Below the pieces are notes generated by a model. That model saw only the letters and a list, made by a program, of their open reading frames with translations. It was not told where the DNA came from and ran no database searches. A stretch of 64,000 nt of DNA from Streptomyces sp. NBC_00236 (lineage in GTDB: Bacteria > Actinomycetota > Actinomycetes > Streptomycetales > Streptomycetaceae). How positions within the stretch are numbered: position 1 is the first letter of the stretch; the number at the start of each line of letters is the position of its first letter. The translations under genes were made by a program, and so were the position numbers. Positions 1-8,003 of the stretch are shown one piece after another. Location: positions 4,154,001-4,218,000 of the forward strand of contig NZ_CP108100.1 of the NCBI RefSeq assembly GCF_036195045.1, written 5' to 3'.

Positions 1-39
1 GTCGCTGCGAAGCTCGGCGTCGAGGTTGTTGCTGCCTGA
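1..39 (+). CDS. rplI: 50S ribosomal protein L9, C-terminal end (partial)
   Basis: Only the last twelve codons are in the window (ending V-E-V-V-A-A, then TGA). The tail is typical of actinobacterial L9, a large-subunit protein that binds 23S rRNA. The identification also rests on what follows: a strong terminator, a MATE gene and dnaB, which is the standard Streptomyces order downstream of rpsF-ssb-rpsR-rplI. The upstream part is outside the window, so nothing can be said about its start. Confidence 0.85.
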   Translation, partial: VAAKLGVEVVAA

Positions 40-64
40 TCGGGCCGCACCTCAGCAGAACAGT

Positions 65-95
65 GAAGGGCCGCACCCCGAGGGTGCGGCCCTTC
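65..95 (+). terminator. Intrinsic terminator of the rplI operon
   Basis: A perfect 14-bp stem (65-78 with 82-95) closes on a 3-base loop, 25 bases after the rplI stop. There is no long T-run, as is usual for Streptomyces terminators. Confidence 0.85.
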
Positions 96-114
96 GCCGT
101 TGCCGGGCGGCTCC

Positions 115-219
115 GTTTCACGTGAAACGGGGACCGGTCTCCACGTGAAACGGGACCGGTCTCCACGTGAAACGGGACCGGTCCCTACGAGGATCGGGAC
201 GGCTCTTCACTTGAAACGG
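115..219. repeat. parS site (115-128) followed by degenerate parS-like tandem repeats
   Basis: Positions 115-128 read GTTTCACGTGAAAC, a perfect Streptomyces parS site, the binding sequence of the chromosome-partitioning protein ParB. It is followed by copies of the right half plus a shared flank. CACGTGAAAC recurs with its hexamer at 142 and 164, a decayed unit lies near 186, and CACTTGAAAC has its hexamer at 208. The spacing is 22-23 bases (44 across the decayed unit). The downstream copies each differ from parS at three positions in the left half. The array lies between the rplI terminator and the 3' end of the MATE gene. Confidence 0.85.
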
Positions 220-235
220 GTCCGGAGCGGTGGGC

Positions 236-1573
236 TCAGCGGGTGGCGCCCGTGACCACCCATCTGCCGGAGCGGGCGCGAAGCCAGAGCGTCGCCATGC
301 GTACGAGCATCATGAGAGCCATCGCGCACCACAGCGTGGTCAGGCCGCCCCCGAGGACGGGAACCAGCAGGGCCGCCGGGGCGAAGACCGCCAGGGTGAC
401 GAGCATGGCCCAGGCCAGATAGGTCCCGTCCCCGGCGCCCATCAGTACGCCGTCCAGGACGAAGACGACTCCGGCGACCGGCTGGGTCAGCGCAACCACC
501 AGCAGGGCGGGGAACAGCGTGTCCTGCACGGACTGGTCGCTGGTGAAGAGCGGGACGAACAGCGGACGGGCAAGAACGATCAGTGCGCCGAACACGACGC
601 CGGCGACGACTCCCCACTCCACCATGCGGCGGCAGGCCTCACGGGCGCCCTTGGTGTCACCGGCCCCCAGATAGCGCCCGATGATGGCCTGGCCCGCGAT
701 GGCGATGGCATCCAGCGCGAAGGCCATCAGGCTCCACAGCGACAGAATGATCTGGTGCGCGGCGATGTCGGTGTCGCCCAGCCGGGCGGCGACGGCGGTG
801 GCGATGAGCAGGACGGCGCGGAGTGACAGCGTGCGGACCAGAAGGGGCACGCCTGCCCGGGCGCTGGCCTTGATGCCGGCGGCGTCGGGGCGCAGCGAGG
901 CCCCGTGGCGCCGGGCGCCACGGACCACGACCACGAGATAGGCGACCGCCATGCCGATCTGGGCGATCACCGTGCCCCAGGCCGATCCCGCGATGCCGAG
1001 CCCGGCACCGTAGACGAGGCCGGCGTTGAGGGCCCCGTTGGCGGCGAATCCGCCGATGGCGACGTAGAGCGGGGTGCGGGTGTTCTGCAGGCCCCGGAGC
1101 ACACCGGTCGCGGCCATCACCACGAGCATCGCGGGGATGCCGAGGCTGGAGATCCGGAGGTAGGTGGTCGCGTAGGGGGCCGCGGTGTCGGAGGCGCCGA
1201 ACACCTCGACGAGCCAGGGGGCCAGGGGGAGCGCCAGGGCGATGACGGCGAGGCCGAGCAGGATCGCCAGCCAGATCCCGTCCATTCCCTGGCGGATCGC
1301 GGACGGCAGGTCGCCGGCACCGACCCGTCGTGCGACAGCCGCGGTGGTGGCGTAGGCCAGGAAGACGAAGATGCTCACGCCGGTCATCAGCAAGGCTGCG
1401 GCAACGGCCAGACCGGCCAGTTGTGGAGTCCCGAGGTGGCCGACGATGGCACTGTCGACCATCACGAAAAGGGGCTCTGCCACGAGGGCGCCGAAGGCGG
1501 GGACGGCGAGCGCGATGATCTCGCGGTCGTGTCGCCTGCGACGGGACGGCGGGGTCGCCGGTGCCTGGATCAT
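236..1573 (-). CDS. MATE family efflux transporter (DinF-like)
   Basis: A 445-residue integral membrane protein with about twelve hydrophobic segments in two six-helix halves, matching the usual MATE length. N-terminal residues such as the A-F-G-A-L-V-A-E-P-L-F stretch and the V-D-S-A-I-V-G-H-L-G-T segment are typical of the DinF branch. These exporters use a sodium or proton gradient to expel cationic drugs or metabolites; the substrate here cannot be read from sequence. I chose the ATG at 1573. A TTG nine bases upstream is in frame, but the ATG gives the M-I-Q-A-P-A-T-P start seen in relatives. The gene is transcribed away from dnaB, so the two share the 1574-2032 intergenic region. The position between rplI and dnaB is conserved in Streptomyces. 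Confidence 0.92.
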   Translation of the reverse strand: MIQAPATPPSRRRRHDREIIALAVPAFGALVAEPLFVMVDSAIVGHLGTPQLAGLAVAAALLMTGVSIFVFLAYATTAAVARRVGAGDLPSAIRQGMDGIWLAILLGLAVIALALPLAPWLVEVFGASDTAAPYATTYLRISSLGIPAMLVVMAATGVLRGLQNTRTPLYVAIGGFAANGALNAGLVYGAGLGIAGSAWGTVIAQIGMAVAYLVVVVRGARRHGASLRPDAAGIKASARAGVPLLVRTLSLRAVLLIATAVAARLGDTDIAAHQIILSLWSLMAFALDAIAIAGQAIIGRYLGAGDTKGAREACRRMVEWGVVAGVVFGALIVLARPLFVPLFTSDQSVQDTLFPALLVVALTQPVAGVVFVLDGVLMGAGDGTYLAWAMLVTLAVFAPAALLVPVLGGGLTTLWCAMALMMLVRMATLWLRARSGRWVVTGATR

Positions 1574-1761
1574 GGGAGCCAATCTAATCTTCCACAGGTA
1601 ATGGATGCAAGCGGTTTGCGATCCTTACAAATGCCGTGGAGTGACGTTCTGGCATGTGCCGGTTGCCGCGATCTTGTGCTGACTTGGAAAGTTTTTCTCC
1701 CCCACAGCCCGTGGATGGAGAAAGTGCAGGTCAAGCCGCTGATGGCGGCGTGGCTATGAGT

Positions 1762-1850
1762 TTGTCCACAGTGCTGTCCCCCGGTCCGTGCACAGGTTCT
1801 GCGGACTTCTCCACAGCATCTGGTCCGTCGTCCACATGCCCTGTGGATAA
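1762..1850. promoter_or_regulatory. DnaA-box cluster in the MATE-dnaB intergenic region
   Basis: Within 90 bases there are four boxes fitting the Streptomyces DnaA consensus (T/C)(T/C)(G/A/C)TCCACA: TTGTCCACA at 1762-1770, TTCTCCACA at 1807-1815, TCGTCCACA at 1828-1836, and TTATCCACA on the minus strand at 1842-1850. The rest of the 460-base gap (1574-2032) should hold the divergent promoters of the MATE gene and dnaB. I could not pick a convincing -35/-10 pair. DnaA binding here could autoregulate dnaB or titrate DnaA. Confidence 0.75.
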
Positions 1851-2032
1851 CCAGATTGGCTGACGGTGCCGAGGCGCCTACCGTGGTCCGGCGCCCCCAC
1901 CTCGTTTCGGCCCTGGAAACCCGCAGAACCCGACACACCGGAACCGGAGTCGGGCGTCTTGTTTGTCGGTGCCGTGCCGTAAGAAAGAGTGGCACGGCTA
2001 GGTCCGCGGAGCGGACGGGAGGAGGTGGCCGG

Positions 2033-3511
2033 ATGAGCATTCCCGAGCCTTTGGACGATCCCTGGGCCGACACCGGTCCCAGCGACCGGCTGCCCGTTTC
2101 CCGCCAGCGTCGGGGTGAGAGCAGGGACCGCGGCGAGCAGCACGAGCGAGGCCGGGAGAGCAGCGGCTGGGAGGGCGGTTCCCCCGGGTTCGAGCGGGTC
2201 CCGCCCCAGGACCTCGACGCGGAACAGTCCGTCCTCGGTGGCATGCTCCTGTCCAAGGACGCCATCGCCGACGTCGTGGAGATCATCAAGGGCCACGACT
2301 TCTACCGGCCCGCGCACGAGACCGTCTATCAGGCGATCCTCGACCTCTATGCCAAGGGCGAACCGGCCGACCCGATCACGGTGGCGGCCGAACTGGTCAA
2401 GCGCGGCGAGATCACCAAGGTGGGGGGAGCTCCCTATCTGCACACCCTGGTCCAGTCGGTGCCGACCGCGGCCAACGCTTCGTACTACGCCGAGATCGTC
2501 CATGAGCGTGCCGTCCTGCGGCGGCTCGTCGAGGCCGGCACGAAGATCACGCAGATGGGATACGCGGCCGACGGCGATGTCGACGACATCGTCAACTCCG
2601 CCCAGGCCGAGATCTACGCCGTCACCGAGCAGCGGACCAGCGAGGACTACCTGCCGCTGGGCGACATCATGGAGGGCGCGCTCGACGAGATCGAGGCGAT
2701 CGGTTCACGCAGCGGCGAGATGACTGGTGTGCCGACCGGTTTCACCGACCTCGACGCTCTGACCAACGGCCTTCACCCGGGCCAGATGGTCGTCATCGCG
2801 GCTCGCCCGGCCATGGGTAAGTCCACGCTCGCCCTGGACTTCGCCCGCGCCTGCTCGATCAAGAGCAATCTGCCCAGTGTGATCTTCTCCCTCGAAATGG
2901 GACGGAACGAGATCGCGATGCGTCTCCTCTCCGCCGAGGCGAGGGTGGCGCTGCACCACATGCGCTCGGGCACCATGACGGACGAGGACTGGACGCGGCT
3001 GGCGCGGCGGATGCCGGATGTCTCCGCGGCCCCGCTCTACATCGATGACTCCCCGAACCTCTCCATGATGGAGATCCGGGCGAAGTGCCGTCGGCTGAAG
3101 CAGCGCAACGACCTCAAGCTGGTGGTCATCGACTATCTGCAGCTGATGCAGTCCGGTGGCTCGAAACGTGCCGAGAGCCGTCAGCAGGAGGTCTCGGACA
3201 TGTCCCGAAACCTCAAGCTGCTGGCCAAGGAACTCCAGCTGCCGGTCATCGCGCTCTCCCAGCTGAACCGTGGCCCCGAGCAGCGCACCGACAAGAAGCC
3301 GATGGTCTCCGACCTCCGTGAGTCCGGATCGATCGAGCAGGACGCCGACATGGTGATCCTGCTGCACCGCGAGGACGCCTACGAGAAGGAGTCGCCGCGT
3401 GCGGGCGAGGCGGACCTGATCGTGGCCAAGCACCGTAACGGTCCGACGGCGACGATCACCGTCGCCTTCCAGGGGCACTACTCGCGCTTCGTGGACATGG
3501 CGCAGACCTGA
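2033..3511 (+). CDS. dnaB: Replicative DNA helicase DnaB
   Basis: A 492-residue hexameric helicase that unwinds DNA 5' to 3' at the replication fork. An actinobacterial N-terminal extension (about 60 residues, Pro/Arg/Gly-rich) precedes the N-terminal primase-interaction domain, which opens with the Q-D-L-D-A-E-Q-S-V-L-G signature. The RecA-like ATPase domain follows: Walker A A-R-P-A-M-G-K-S-T with K263, and Walker B V-V-I-D-Y-L-Q-L-M with D367. The C-terminal S-D-L-R-E-S-G-S-I-E-Q-D-A-D motif is intact. There is no intein, although DnaB is a frequent intein host in actinobacteria. An in-frame GTG region extends upstream to about 1856, but the ATG at 2033, preceded by GGAGG, is the conserved start. 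The gene stands alone, reading into a short gap before a convergent reductase gene. Confidence 0.98.
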   Translation: MSIPEPLDDPWADTGPSDRLPVSRQRRGESRDRGEQHERGRESSGWEGGSPGFERVPPQDLDAEQSVLGGMLLSKDAIADVVEIIKGHDFYRPAHETVYQAILDLYAKGEPADPITVAAELVKRGEITKVGGAPYLHTLVQSVPTAANASYYAEIVHERAVLRRLVEAGTKITQMGYAADGDVDDIVNSAQAEIYAVTEQRTSEDYLPLGDIMEGALDEIEAIGSRSGEMTGVPTGFTDLDALTNGLHPGQMVVIAARPAMGKSTLALDFARACSIKSNLPSVIFSLEMGRNEIAMRLLSAEARVALHHMRSGTMTDEDWTRLARRMPDVSAAPLYIDDSPNLSMMEIRAKCRRLKQRNDLKLVVIDYLQLMQSGGSKRAESRQQEVSDMSRNLKLLAKELQLPVIALSQLNRGPEQRTDKKPMVSDLRESGSIEQDADMVILLHREDAYEKESPRAGEADLIVAKHRNGPTATITVAFQGHYSRFVDMAQT

Positions 3512-3558
3512 CCTGGCGGGCGTGTACGCGGCAGCCGGCCGAGTCGCGTGACGGGCGC

Positions 3559-4122
3559 TCAGCGCCTCGTCTCGTACCTGGTCAGGATCACGCCGCAGGG
3601 AAGCGTCCGCGTCTCCACCAGATTCAGGTTCACCCAGTTGTCCAGCGCGGTGAAGAACGGTGTGCCGCCGCCCACCAGCACCGGCGCGGTGGCCAGCACG
3701 TATTCGTCGATCAGCCCGGCCCGCATGGCCGCCCCGGCGAGCGTCGCGCCGCCGATGTCCATCGGACCGCCGTCCTCTGTCTTGAGCCGGGTGATCTCGG
3801 CGACCGCGTCGCCGGTGACCAGACGGGTGTTCCAGTCGACCTCGTCGACCGTCGAGGAGAACACCACCTTGGACATGTCCCGCCAACGGCGCGCGAACTC
3901 GATCTCCGCCGGGGTGGCGTGGGGCTGCTGGTCGCCGGTCGGCCAGTAGGAGCTCATCGTCCGCCACAGCTTGCCGCCGTACAGCGACAGCTCGGTCGCC
4001 TGCAACTGGTCGGACCAGAACTGGAACAGCTCGTCGCTCGGCACGCTCCAGCCGATGTCGTCGCCGGGCGCGGCGATGTAGCCGTCCAGGGTCAGGTTCA
4101 TGCCGTAGATCAGTTTTCGCAT
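3559..4122 (-). CDS. RibD C-terminal-domain (dihydrofolate reductase-like) family protein
   Basis: A 187-residue single-domain protein of the RibD_C/DHFR-like fold. It opens with M-R-K-L-I-Y-G-M-N-L-T-L-D-G-Y-I-A, and the G-G-A-T-L-A-G and G-G-G-T-P-F-F segments form the NADPH-binding part. Family members are small NADPH-dependent reductases with mostly unknown substrates; most are not the folate enzyme. The ATG at 4122 is chosen because AAAGG lies nine bases upstream, although the frame stays open to 4275. It is convergent with dnaB and divergent from the serine hydrolase gene at 4304. It looks monocistronic. Confidence 0.88.
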   Translation of the reverse strand: MRKLIYGMNLTLDGYIAAPGDDIGWSVPSDELFQFWSDQLQATELSLYGGKLWRTMSSYWPTGDQQPHATPAEIEFARRWRDMSKVVFSSTVDEVDWNTRLVTGDAVAEITRLKTEDGGPMDIGGATLAGAAMRAGLIDEYVLATAPVLVGGGTPFFTALDNWVNLNLVETRTLPCGVILTRYETRR

Positions 4123-4303
4123 GGCGCCAGCCTTTCGTGAGTCGGTCTCACGTGTGCAGACCAACACGGCACGGGAAACCCATCGGTGCGTGATCCGGGC
4201 TCGTACGCAGTGCCCCTGCTCGGTGGCTCGGCCGCAGACCCGGGACGCGGTGTCCGCCGGGAATGAGGTCGCCAACGGGCTGTGCGGAAGGTAGTTGTTG
4301 ACG

Positions 4304-5686
4304 ATGACTTCCTCTGATCAACAGTTGCTCCCGAGTACCCGGCGCGCGTTGCTGCACCGCATTGCCACCGCCCAGGCCGAGGGCCGCTCGCCTTCTCTGG
4401 CCGCTGCCGTGCAGCGACAGGGCCAGGTCGTCTGGAGCGGTTCTCGCACCTGTGTAGACGGGCACGCACCGGATGCCGATACACAGTTCAGGATCGGTTC
4501 CCTCACGAAGACGTTCACCGCCGTGCTGGTCCTGCGCCTGCGGGACGAAGGCCTGCTGGATCTCGCCGATCCGCTGGAGAAGCACCTGCCCGGTACGGGT
4601 GTGGGTGACGTCACCGTTCATCAGTTGCTCGGCCACAGCGCGGGGCTCGGCGCCGAGTCGCCCGCGCCCTGGTGGGAGCGGACTCCCGGCAGTCTGCGTC
4701 CCGAACTCGAGGACGTGCTCGGCGAGCAGAGCCGGATGCATCCCGCCGGCCGTCGGCACCACTACTCCAACCCCGGCTACACACTGCTCGGTGCACTGGT
4801 CGAAGCGGCACGCGGAGCGTCGTGGGCGGAGGTGCTGCGGAACGAGATCCTGGAGCCCTTGGGCATGCACCGTACGACCCCGCAGGCACAGGCCCCGCAT
4901 GCAGGCGGCTGGGCCGTGCACCCGTGGGCGGACGTCATGCTGCCCGAACCGGCCGAGGACCTTGGCCTGATGGCGCCGGCCGGGCAGCTCTGGTCCACCA
5001 CGGCCGATCTTCTCCGGTTCGCCGCGTTCCTTGCCGAGGGAGACGACCGGGTGCTCGCGGCCGCGTCCGTGGCAGAGATGAGGGCGCCGGCCGCAGCGCC
5101 CGAGTCGGGGGACTGGGACGGCCAGTACGGCCTGGGCCTTCAGGTGGTCCGGAGGAAGGGCCGCACGCTAGTGGGGCACACGGGGTCGCTGCCGGGCTTT
5201 CTGGCAGCGCTCTGGTTCAGCGTCGAGGACGATGTGGCGGCTGTCGCGTTCGCCAATGTCACGTCCGGCGTGCCGGTGGGCGAGGTGGCCGCCGAGCTCG
5301 TGGGCATCGTCGCCGAGGCGGAGCCTCGTATCCCGGATCCGTGGCGCCCGCTGCCCGAGGTGGACGACGAGCTTCTGGCGCTGACCGGCCCTTGGTACTG
5401 GGGCACGCGTATGAACATCCTGCGGCTGACCCCCGGCCGCGGGCTCGAACTGCAGCCCCTGAACGGCCAGGGACGTGGTGCCCGTTTCACCGCCCGCCCC
5501 GACGGTACGTGGATCGGGCTGGACGGCTACTACGCGGGGGAGACCCTTCGGGTCGTACGGAATGACGACGGCAGCGTGAACCATCTGGATCTCGGGTCGT
5601 TCGTCTTCACCCGTGAGCCGTACGATCCCGCAGCGGCCGTTCCGGGGGGCGTGGACGAGGACGGGTGGCGCGGCCTGGGGAGTTGA
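4304..5686 (+). CDS. Serine hydrolase, class C beta-lactamase / PBP4* family
   Basis: A 460-residue protein with the three active-site motifs of the beta-lactamase-related (AmpC/DD-peptidase/esterase) fold: S-L-T-K with S66 and K69, Y-S-N with Y154, and H-T-G with H292. A C-terminal domain of about 110 residues follows. It probably acts on peptidoglycan peptides, D-amino-acid peptides or esters; these families cannot be separated by sequence alone. No N-terminal signal peptide is visible, so the protein is probably cytoplasmic. The ATG at 4304 lies 12 bases after GGAAGG. A TTG at 4295 is also in frame but too close to that ribosome site. Confidence 0.88.
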   Translation: MTSSDQQLLPSTRRALLHRIATAQAEGRSPSLAAAVQRQGQVVWSGSRTCVDGHAPDADTQFRIGSLTKTFTAVLVLRLRDEGLLDLADPLEKHLPGTGVGDVTVHQLLGHSAGLGAESPAPWWERTPGSLRPELEDVLGEQSRMHPAGRRHHYSNPGYTLLGALVEAARGASWAEVLRNEILEPLGMHRTTPQAQAPHAGGWAVHPWADVMLPEPAEDLGLMAPAGQLWSTTADLLRFAAFLAEGDDRVLAAASVAEMRAPAAAPESGDWDGQYGLGLQVVRRKGRTLVGHTGSLPGFLAALWFSVEDDVAAVAFANVTSGVPVGEVAAELVGIVAEAEPRIPDPWRPLPEVDDELLALTGPWYWGTRMNILRLTPGRGLELQPLNGQGRGARFTARPDGTWIGLDGYYAGETLRVVRNDDGSVNHLDLGSFVFTREPYDPAAAVPGGVDEDGWRGLGS

Positions 5687-5693
5687 GCGGCCC

Positions 5694-5707
5694 GTTTCAC
5701 GTGAAAC
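5694..5707. other. parS site
   Basis: A perfect GTTTCACGTGAAAC palindrome in the 36-base gap between two convergent genes, seven bases after the serine hydrolase stop. This is the ParB-binding, origin-proximal partition site. Confidence 0.92.
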
Positions 5708-5722
5708 GGTGTGCGGAGCCGG

Positions 5723-6886
5723 TCAGCCCGTCAACTCCCTTTCCAGCGGCGTGCGGAAGCGCGGTGTGATCCGGACCTCGCCGACCCAGTGCGCCAACCG
5801 GGATGCCTCCGCCTCGATCGCGGTGGAGGCATCCCGGCCGACATCGGTGAGCAGCCGCCAGACCGGCTCCCCATCGGCGCGCAGAGCCCAGCCGCCCACG
5901 ATCCGGCCGTTCCACCACACGGTGGGGCCGACATTGCCGGAGCGGTCGAAGAGTGCCGCCCGGTGTTCGGCCGGGAGGTGGAATCCGCGATCGGCCCATC
6001 CCATGGCGCTCGGGTCGAGCGCCGGCAGCAGGGCGGCCCAGGGCTCGGGCGCCGGCTCGGGCCCCTGGTCCCCGGGTGCGACCCAGGCCGCGGCGCCGTT
6101 GTCGAGCCGTACCTCTTCCGCCCCCGCGTCGGCCAGCGCCCTGCGGACCTGGCCGAGTCCCCAGCCCGTCCACCACTTGAGGTCTCCCTCGGACGCGGGG
6201 CCGTACGAACGGAGCCAGCGCAGGGCCAACTCCGTCTGCGCCCAGCTGGTTTCGCGTCCGGCACGCGGCTCGGAAGCTGTCCACCGGAACTGGCTGGAGG
6301 TCCAGGATCCTCGCGGCCGGTCCCGCCGGATCCGTCCTTCGGCGGCCAGCACCCGGATGACCCGTGAGGCCACGCCCTGCACCGCCTCCTGCTTCTTGCC
6401 GGGAAAGACGGTGATCTTGGTGCGCAGAGCGGGTACGGCGGCGGAGAGTTCGGTGCCCGTGGCAGAGCCCCGGACGGTGAGGGTCGCGAGGACGGACTCC
6501 TCGGTGGCGGCCAGCCATTGCTCGTCCAGCCCGTTGCCGTCCTCCGTCAGGTGTTTCACGAGGGTCCGGCGTTCCTTGGCGGCGACGGCGCGCGCATTCG
6601 ACGCCTCGACCAGAGGAGCCATCTCCTCCGATACGACGAAGAGGGTATTGCGCATGGAGAGCAGCCGGACCAGCGACACATCCTCGTAGAGGTGCTTCTC
6701 CACGGCGGTGACCTCAGGCGCCCTCAGCCGAGCGCACGCCGACAGGAACACGGTGGCTGCGTCGGTGGCGTGCAGGGCGACGAGGGCGTCGGCCACCGTT
6801 ACGGGGGACTCCCGCCGCATCGACGGGGCCAGGAGGTGGCGTCGCCCGATCCTGATGCGGCGCTGCTCGTCGCTGATGCGGTGCAC
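5723..6886 (-). CDS. HTH_42 winged-helix protein (AlkZ/YcaQ superfamily), variant active site
   Basis: A 387-residue protein of the HTH_42 superfamily, which contains the DNA glycosylases AlkZ (interstrand-crosslink and bulky-adduct repair) and YcaQ. Family features are the opening R-I-G-R-R-H-L-L, the L-S-M-R-N-T-L-F segment and the later winged-helix repeats with R-G-S-W. Where AlkZ has the catalytic Q-x-Q and YcaQ Q-x-D, this protein reads L-H-A-T-D (about residues 30-35). It is therefore either a divergent glycosylase subgroup or a non-catalytic DNA-binding relative. The GTG at 6886 follows AAGGGAG at ideal spacing. The frame is open further upstream without a better start. It is followed at once by a parS site and is convergent with the serine hydrolase. 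Confidence 0.82.
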   Translation of the reverse strand: MHRISDEQRRIRIGRRHLLAPSMRRESPVTVADALVALHATDAATVFLSACARLRAPEVTAVEKHLYEDVSLVRLLSMRNTLFVVSEEMAPLVEASNARAVAAKERRTLVKHLTEDGNGLDEQWLAATEESVLATLTVRGSATGTELSAAVPALRTKITVFPGKKQEAVQGVASRVIRVLAAEGRIRRDRPRGSWTSSQFRWTASEPRAGRETSWAQTELALRWLRSYGPASEGDLKWWTGWGLGQVRRALADAGAEEVRLDNGAAAWVAPGDQGPEPAPEPWAALLPALDPSAMGWADRGFHLPAEHRAALFDRSGNVGPTVWWNGRIVGGWALRADGEPVWRLLTDVGRDASTAIEAEASRLAHWVGEVRITPRFRTPLERELTG

Positions 6887-6914
6887 GGTCGCTCCCTTGG
6901 ATGCCCGGCTGCGG

Positions 6915-7367
6915 TCAGAGGGTGAGTTTGAAGCCCACGTGGCTGGCCACGAAGCCGAGCCGTTCGTAGAAGCGATGCGCGTCGGCCCGGGTCGCATCGG
7001 ATGTCAGCTGAACCAACTGGCAGCCCCGGCGCCGCGATTCATCCACGGCCCACTGGATCAGCTGTGTGCCGAGACCGCTGCCGCGCTCGTCCCCGTGGAC
7101 ACGGACGCCCTCGATCACCGACCGGGTGGAGCCGCGCCTGGAGAGACCGGGGATCACGGTCAGCTGGAGCGTCCCGACGACACGGTCCGCCCGTACGGCA
7201 ACCATCACATGCTGGTGGGGATCGCCGGCCAGCCGCCGGAACGCCGCGAGATACGGGGTCAGGTCGTCCGGCGACTCACGCCCGGCGCCCAGCGGATCGT
7301 CGGCGAGCATGGCCACGATCTGGGCGAGATCGCCGACGGCTGCGGGGCGGATTTCCAGATCGCTCAT
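6915..7367 (-). CDS. GNAT family N-acetyltransferase
   Basis: A 150-residue single GNAT domain. The acetyl-CoA pyrophosphate-binding segment reads R-G-S-G-L-G-T-Q-L-I-Q-W-A, followed by the C-terminal R-F-Y-E-R-L-G-F strand. It transfers an acetyl group from acetyl-CoA to an amine; the acceptor is unknown. It is 28 bases upstream of the winged-helix gene on the same strand and probably co-transcribed with it. Confidence 0.9.
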   Translation of the reverse strand: MSDLEIRPAAVGDLAQIVAMLADDPLGAGRESPDDLTPYLAAFRRLAGDPHQHVMVAVRADRVVGTLQLTVIPGLSRRGSTRSVIEGVRVHGDERGSGLGTQLIQWAVDESRRRGCQLVQLTSDATRADAHRFYERLGFVASHVGFKLTL

Positions 7368-7404
7368 GATCGGCAGCCTACGCCGCGCCCCCGGGCCGGG
7401 TCCC

Positions 7405-7863
7405 TTATACGGGGACCTTCAGCTCCTCGACCGCACGGACGAGCGGGGCCAGTTCGGGGTTCTCGGCAGCCTCGTCCAGGGCGGCCCGCAGAGCGGTGTC
7501 GTTGGTCGGCCTGGCCTCGGAGAGCAGGGCGAGACCGGCTTCGGTGACATCGGTGTAAATGCCCCTCCGGTCGGTGTCGCAGAGATACCGGGTCAGCAGG
7601 CCCCGGTCTTCGAGGCGGGTGACCAGACGGGTGGTGGCGCTCTGGCTGAGCACGACGGCGTCGGCCACCTGCTTCATCTGAAGGTGTCCGCCGGGTCCGT
7701 TGTGCTGGCGGCTCAGGACGTCCAGCAGGGAGTACTCCCTGACGCTGAGGCCGTGCCCCGCCTGCAGAGCCCGCTCGATCCGGGCCTCGATCTGCCCGTG
7801 GAGCAGGGAGAGTGCGCACCAGCCCTGGGAGAGGGCGGTCAGTGCCGGGTCCGTCGCTGTCAT
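7405..7863 (-). CDS. MarR family transcriptional regulator
   Basis: A 152-residue winged-helix regulator. The recognition region reads M-K-Q-V-A-D-A-V-V-L-S-Q-S-A-T-T-R-L-V-T-R-L, followed by the wing D-R-R-G-I-Y-T-D-V-T-E-A-G. The ATG at 7863 has GGAGGAGAG just upstream; the frame could extend to 7950 but without a ribosome site. It is transcribed divergently from the MFS gene at 8004, the usual arrangement in which MarR represses both promoters until a ligand of the exporter is sensed. Confidence 0.93.
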   Translation of the reverse strand: MTATDPALTALSQGWCALSLLHGQIEARIERALQAGHGLSVREYSLLDVLSRQHNGPGGHLQMKQVADAVVLSQSATTRLVTRLEDRGLLTRYLCDTDRRGIYTDVTEAGLALLSEARPTNDTALRAALDEAAENPELAPLVRAVEELKVPV

Positions 7864-7920
7864 GGGTCTCTCCTCCGTGCCGGAGCTGCTTGCGTCCAGG
7901 ATAGGCGACGGACGCAATAG

Positions 7921-7980
7921 CCCGCGTTTGCAATTAACCCGCGTCTGCAATTATTGTGGACGCTCGTAAGGCGCAGACGC
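7921..7980. promoter_or_regulatory. Candidate MarR operator/promoter region
   Basis: Two 16-base direct repeats, CCCGCGTTTGCAATTA (7921-7936) and CCCGCGTCTGCAATTA (7938-7953), differ at one base and are spaced 17 bases apart. An inverted copy of the inner GCGTCTGC (7941-7948) occurs as GCAGACGC at 7973-7980. The AT-rich TTGCAATTA cores stand out in this GC-rich DNA. The location between divergent marR and MFS genes supports an operator. Confidence 0.65.
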
Positions 7981-8003
7981 AATCTCCAGGGAAGGTGAAA
8001 CCC

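Noticed and set aside
905..1759. A 284-codon plus-strand frame over the MATE gene
   Set aside because: It is antisense to a well-supported membrane protein gene, with no ribosome site and an atypical composition.
2033..3511. Intein in DnaB
   Set aside because: The Walker A and later helicase blocks are continuous, at normal family length.
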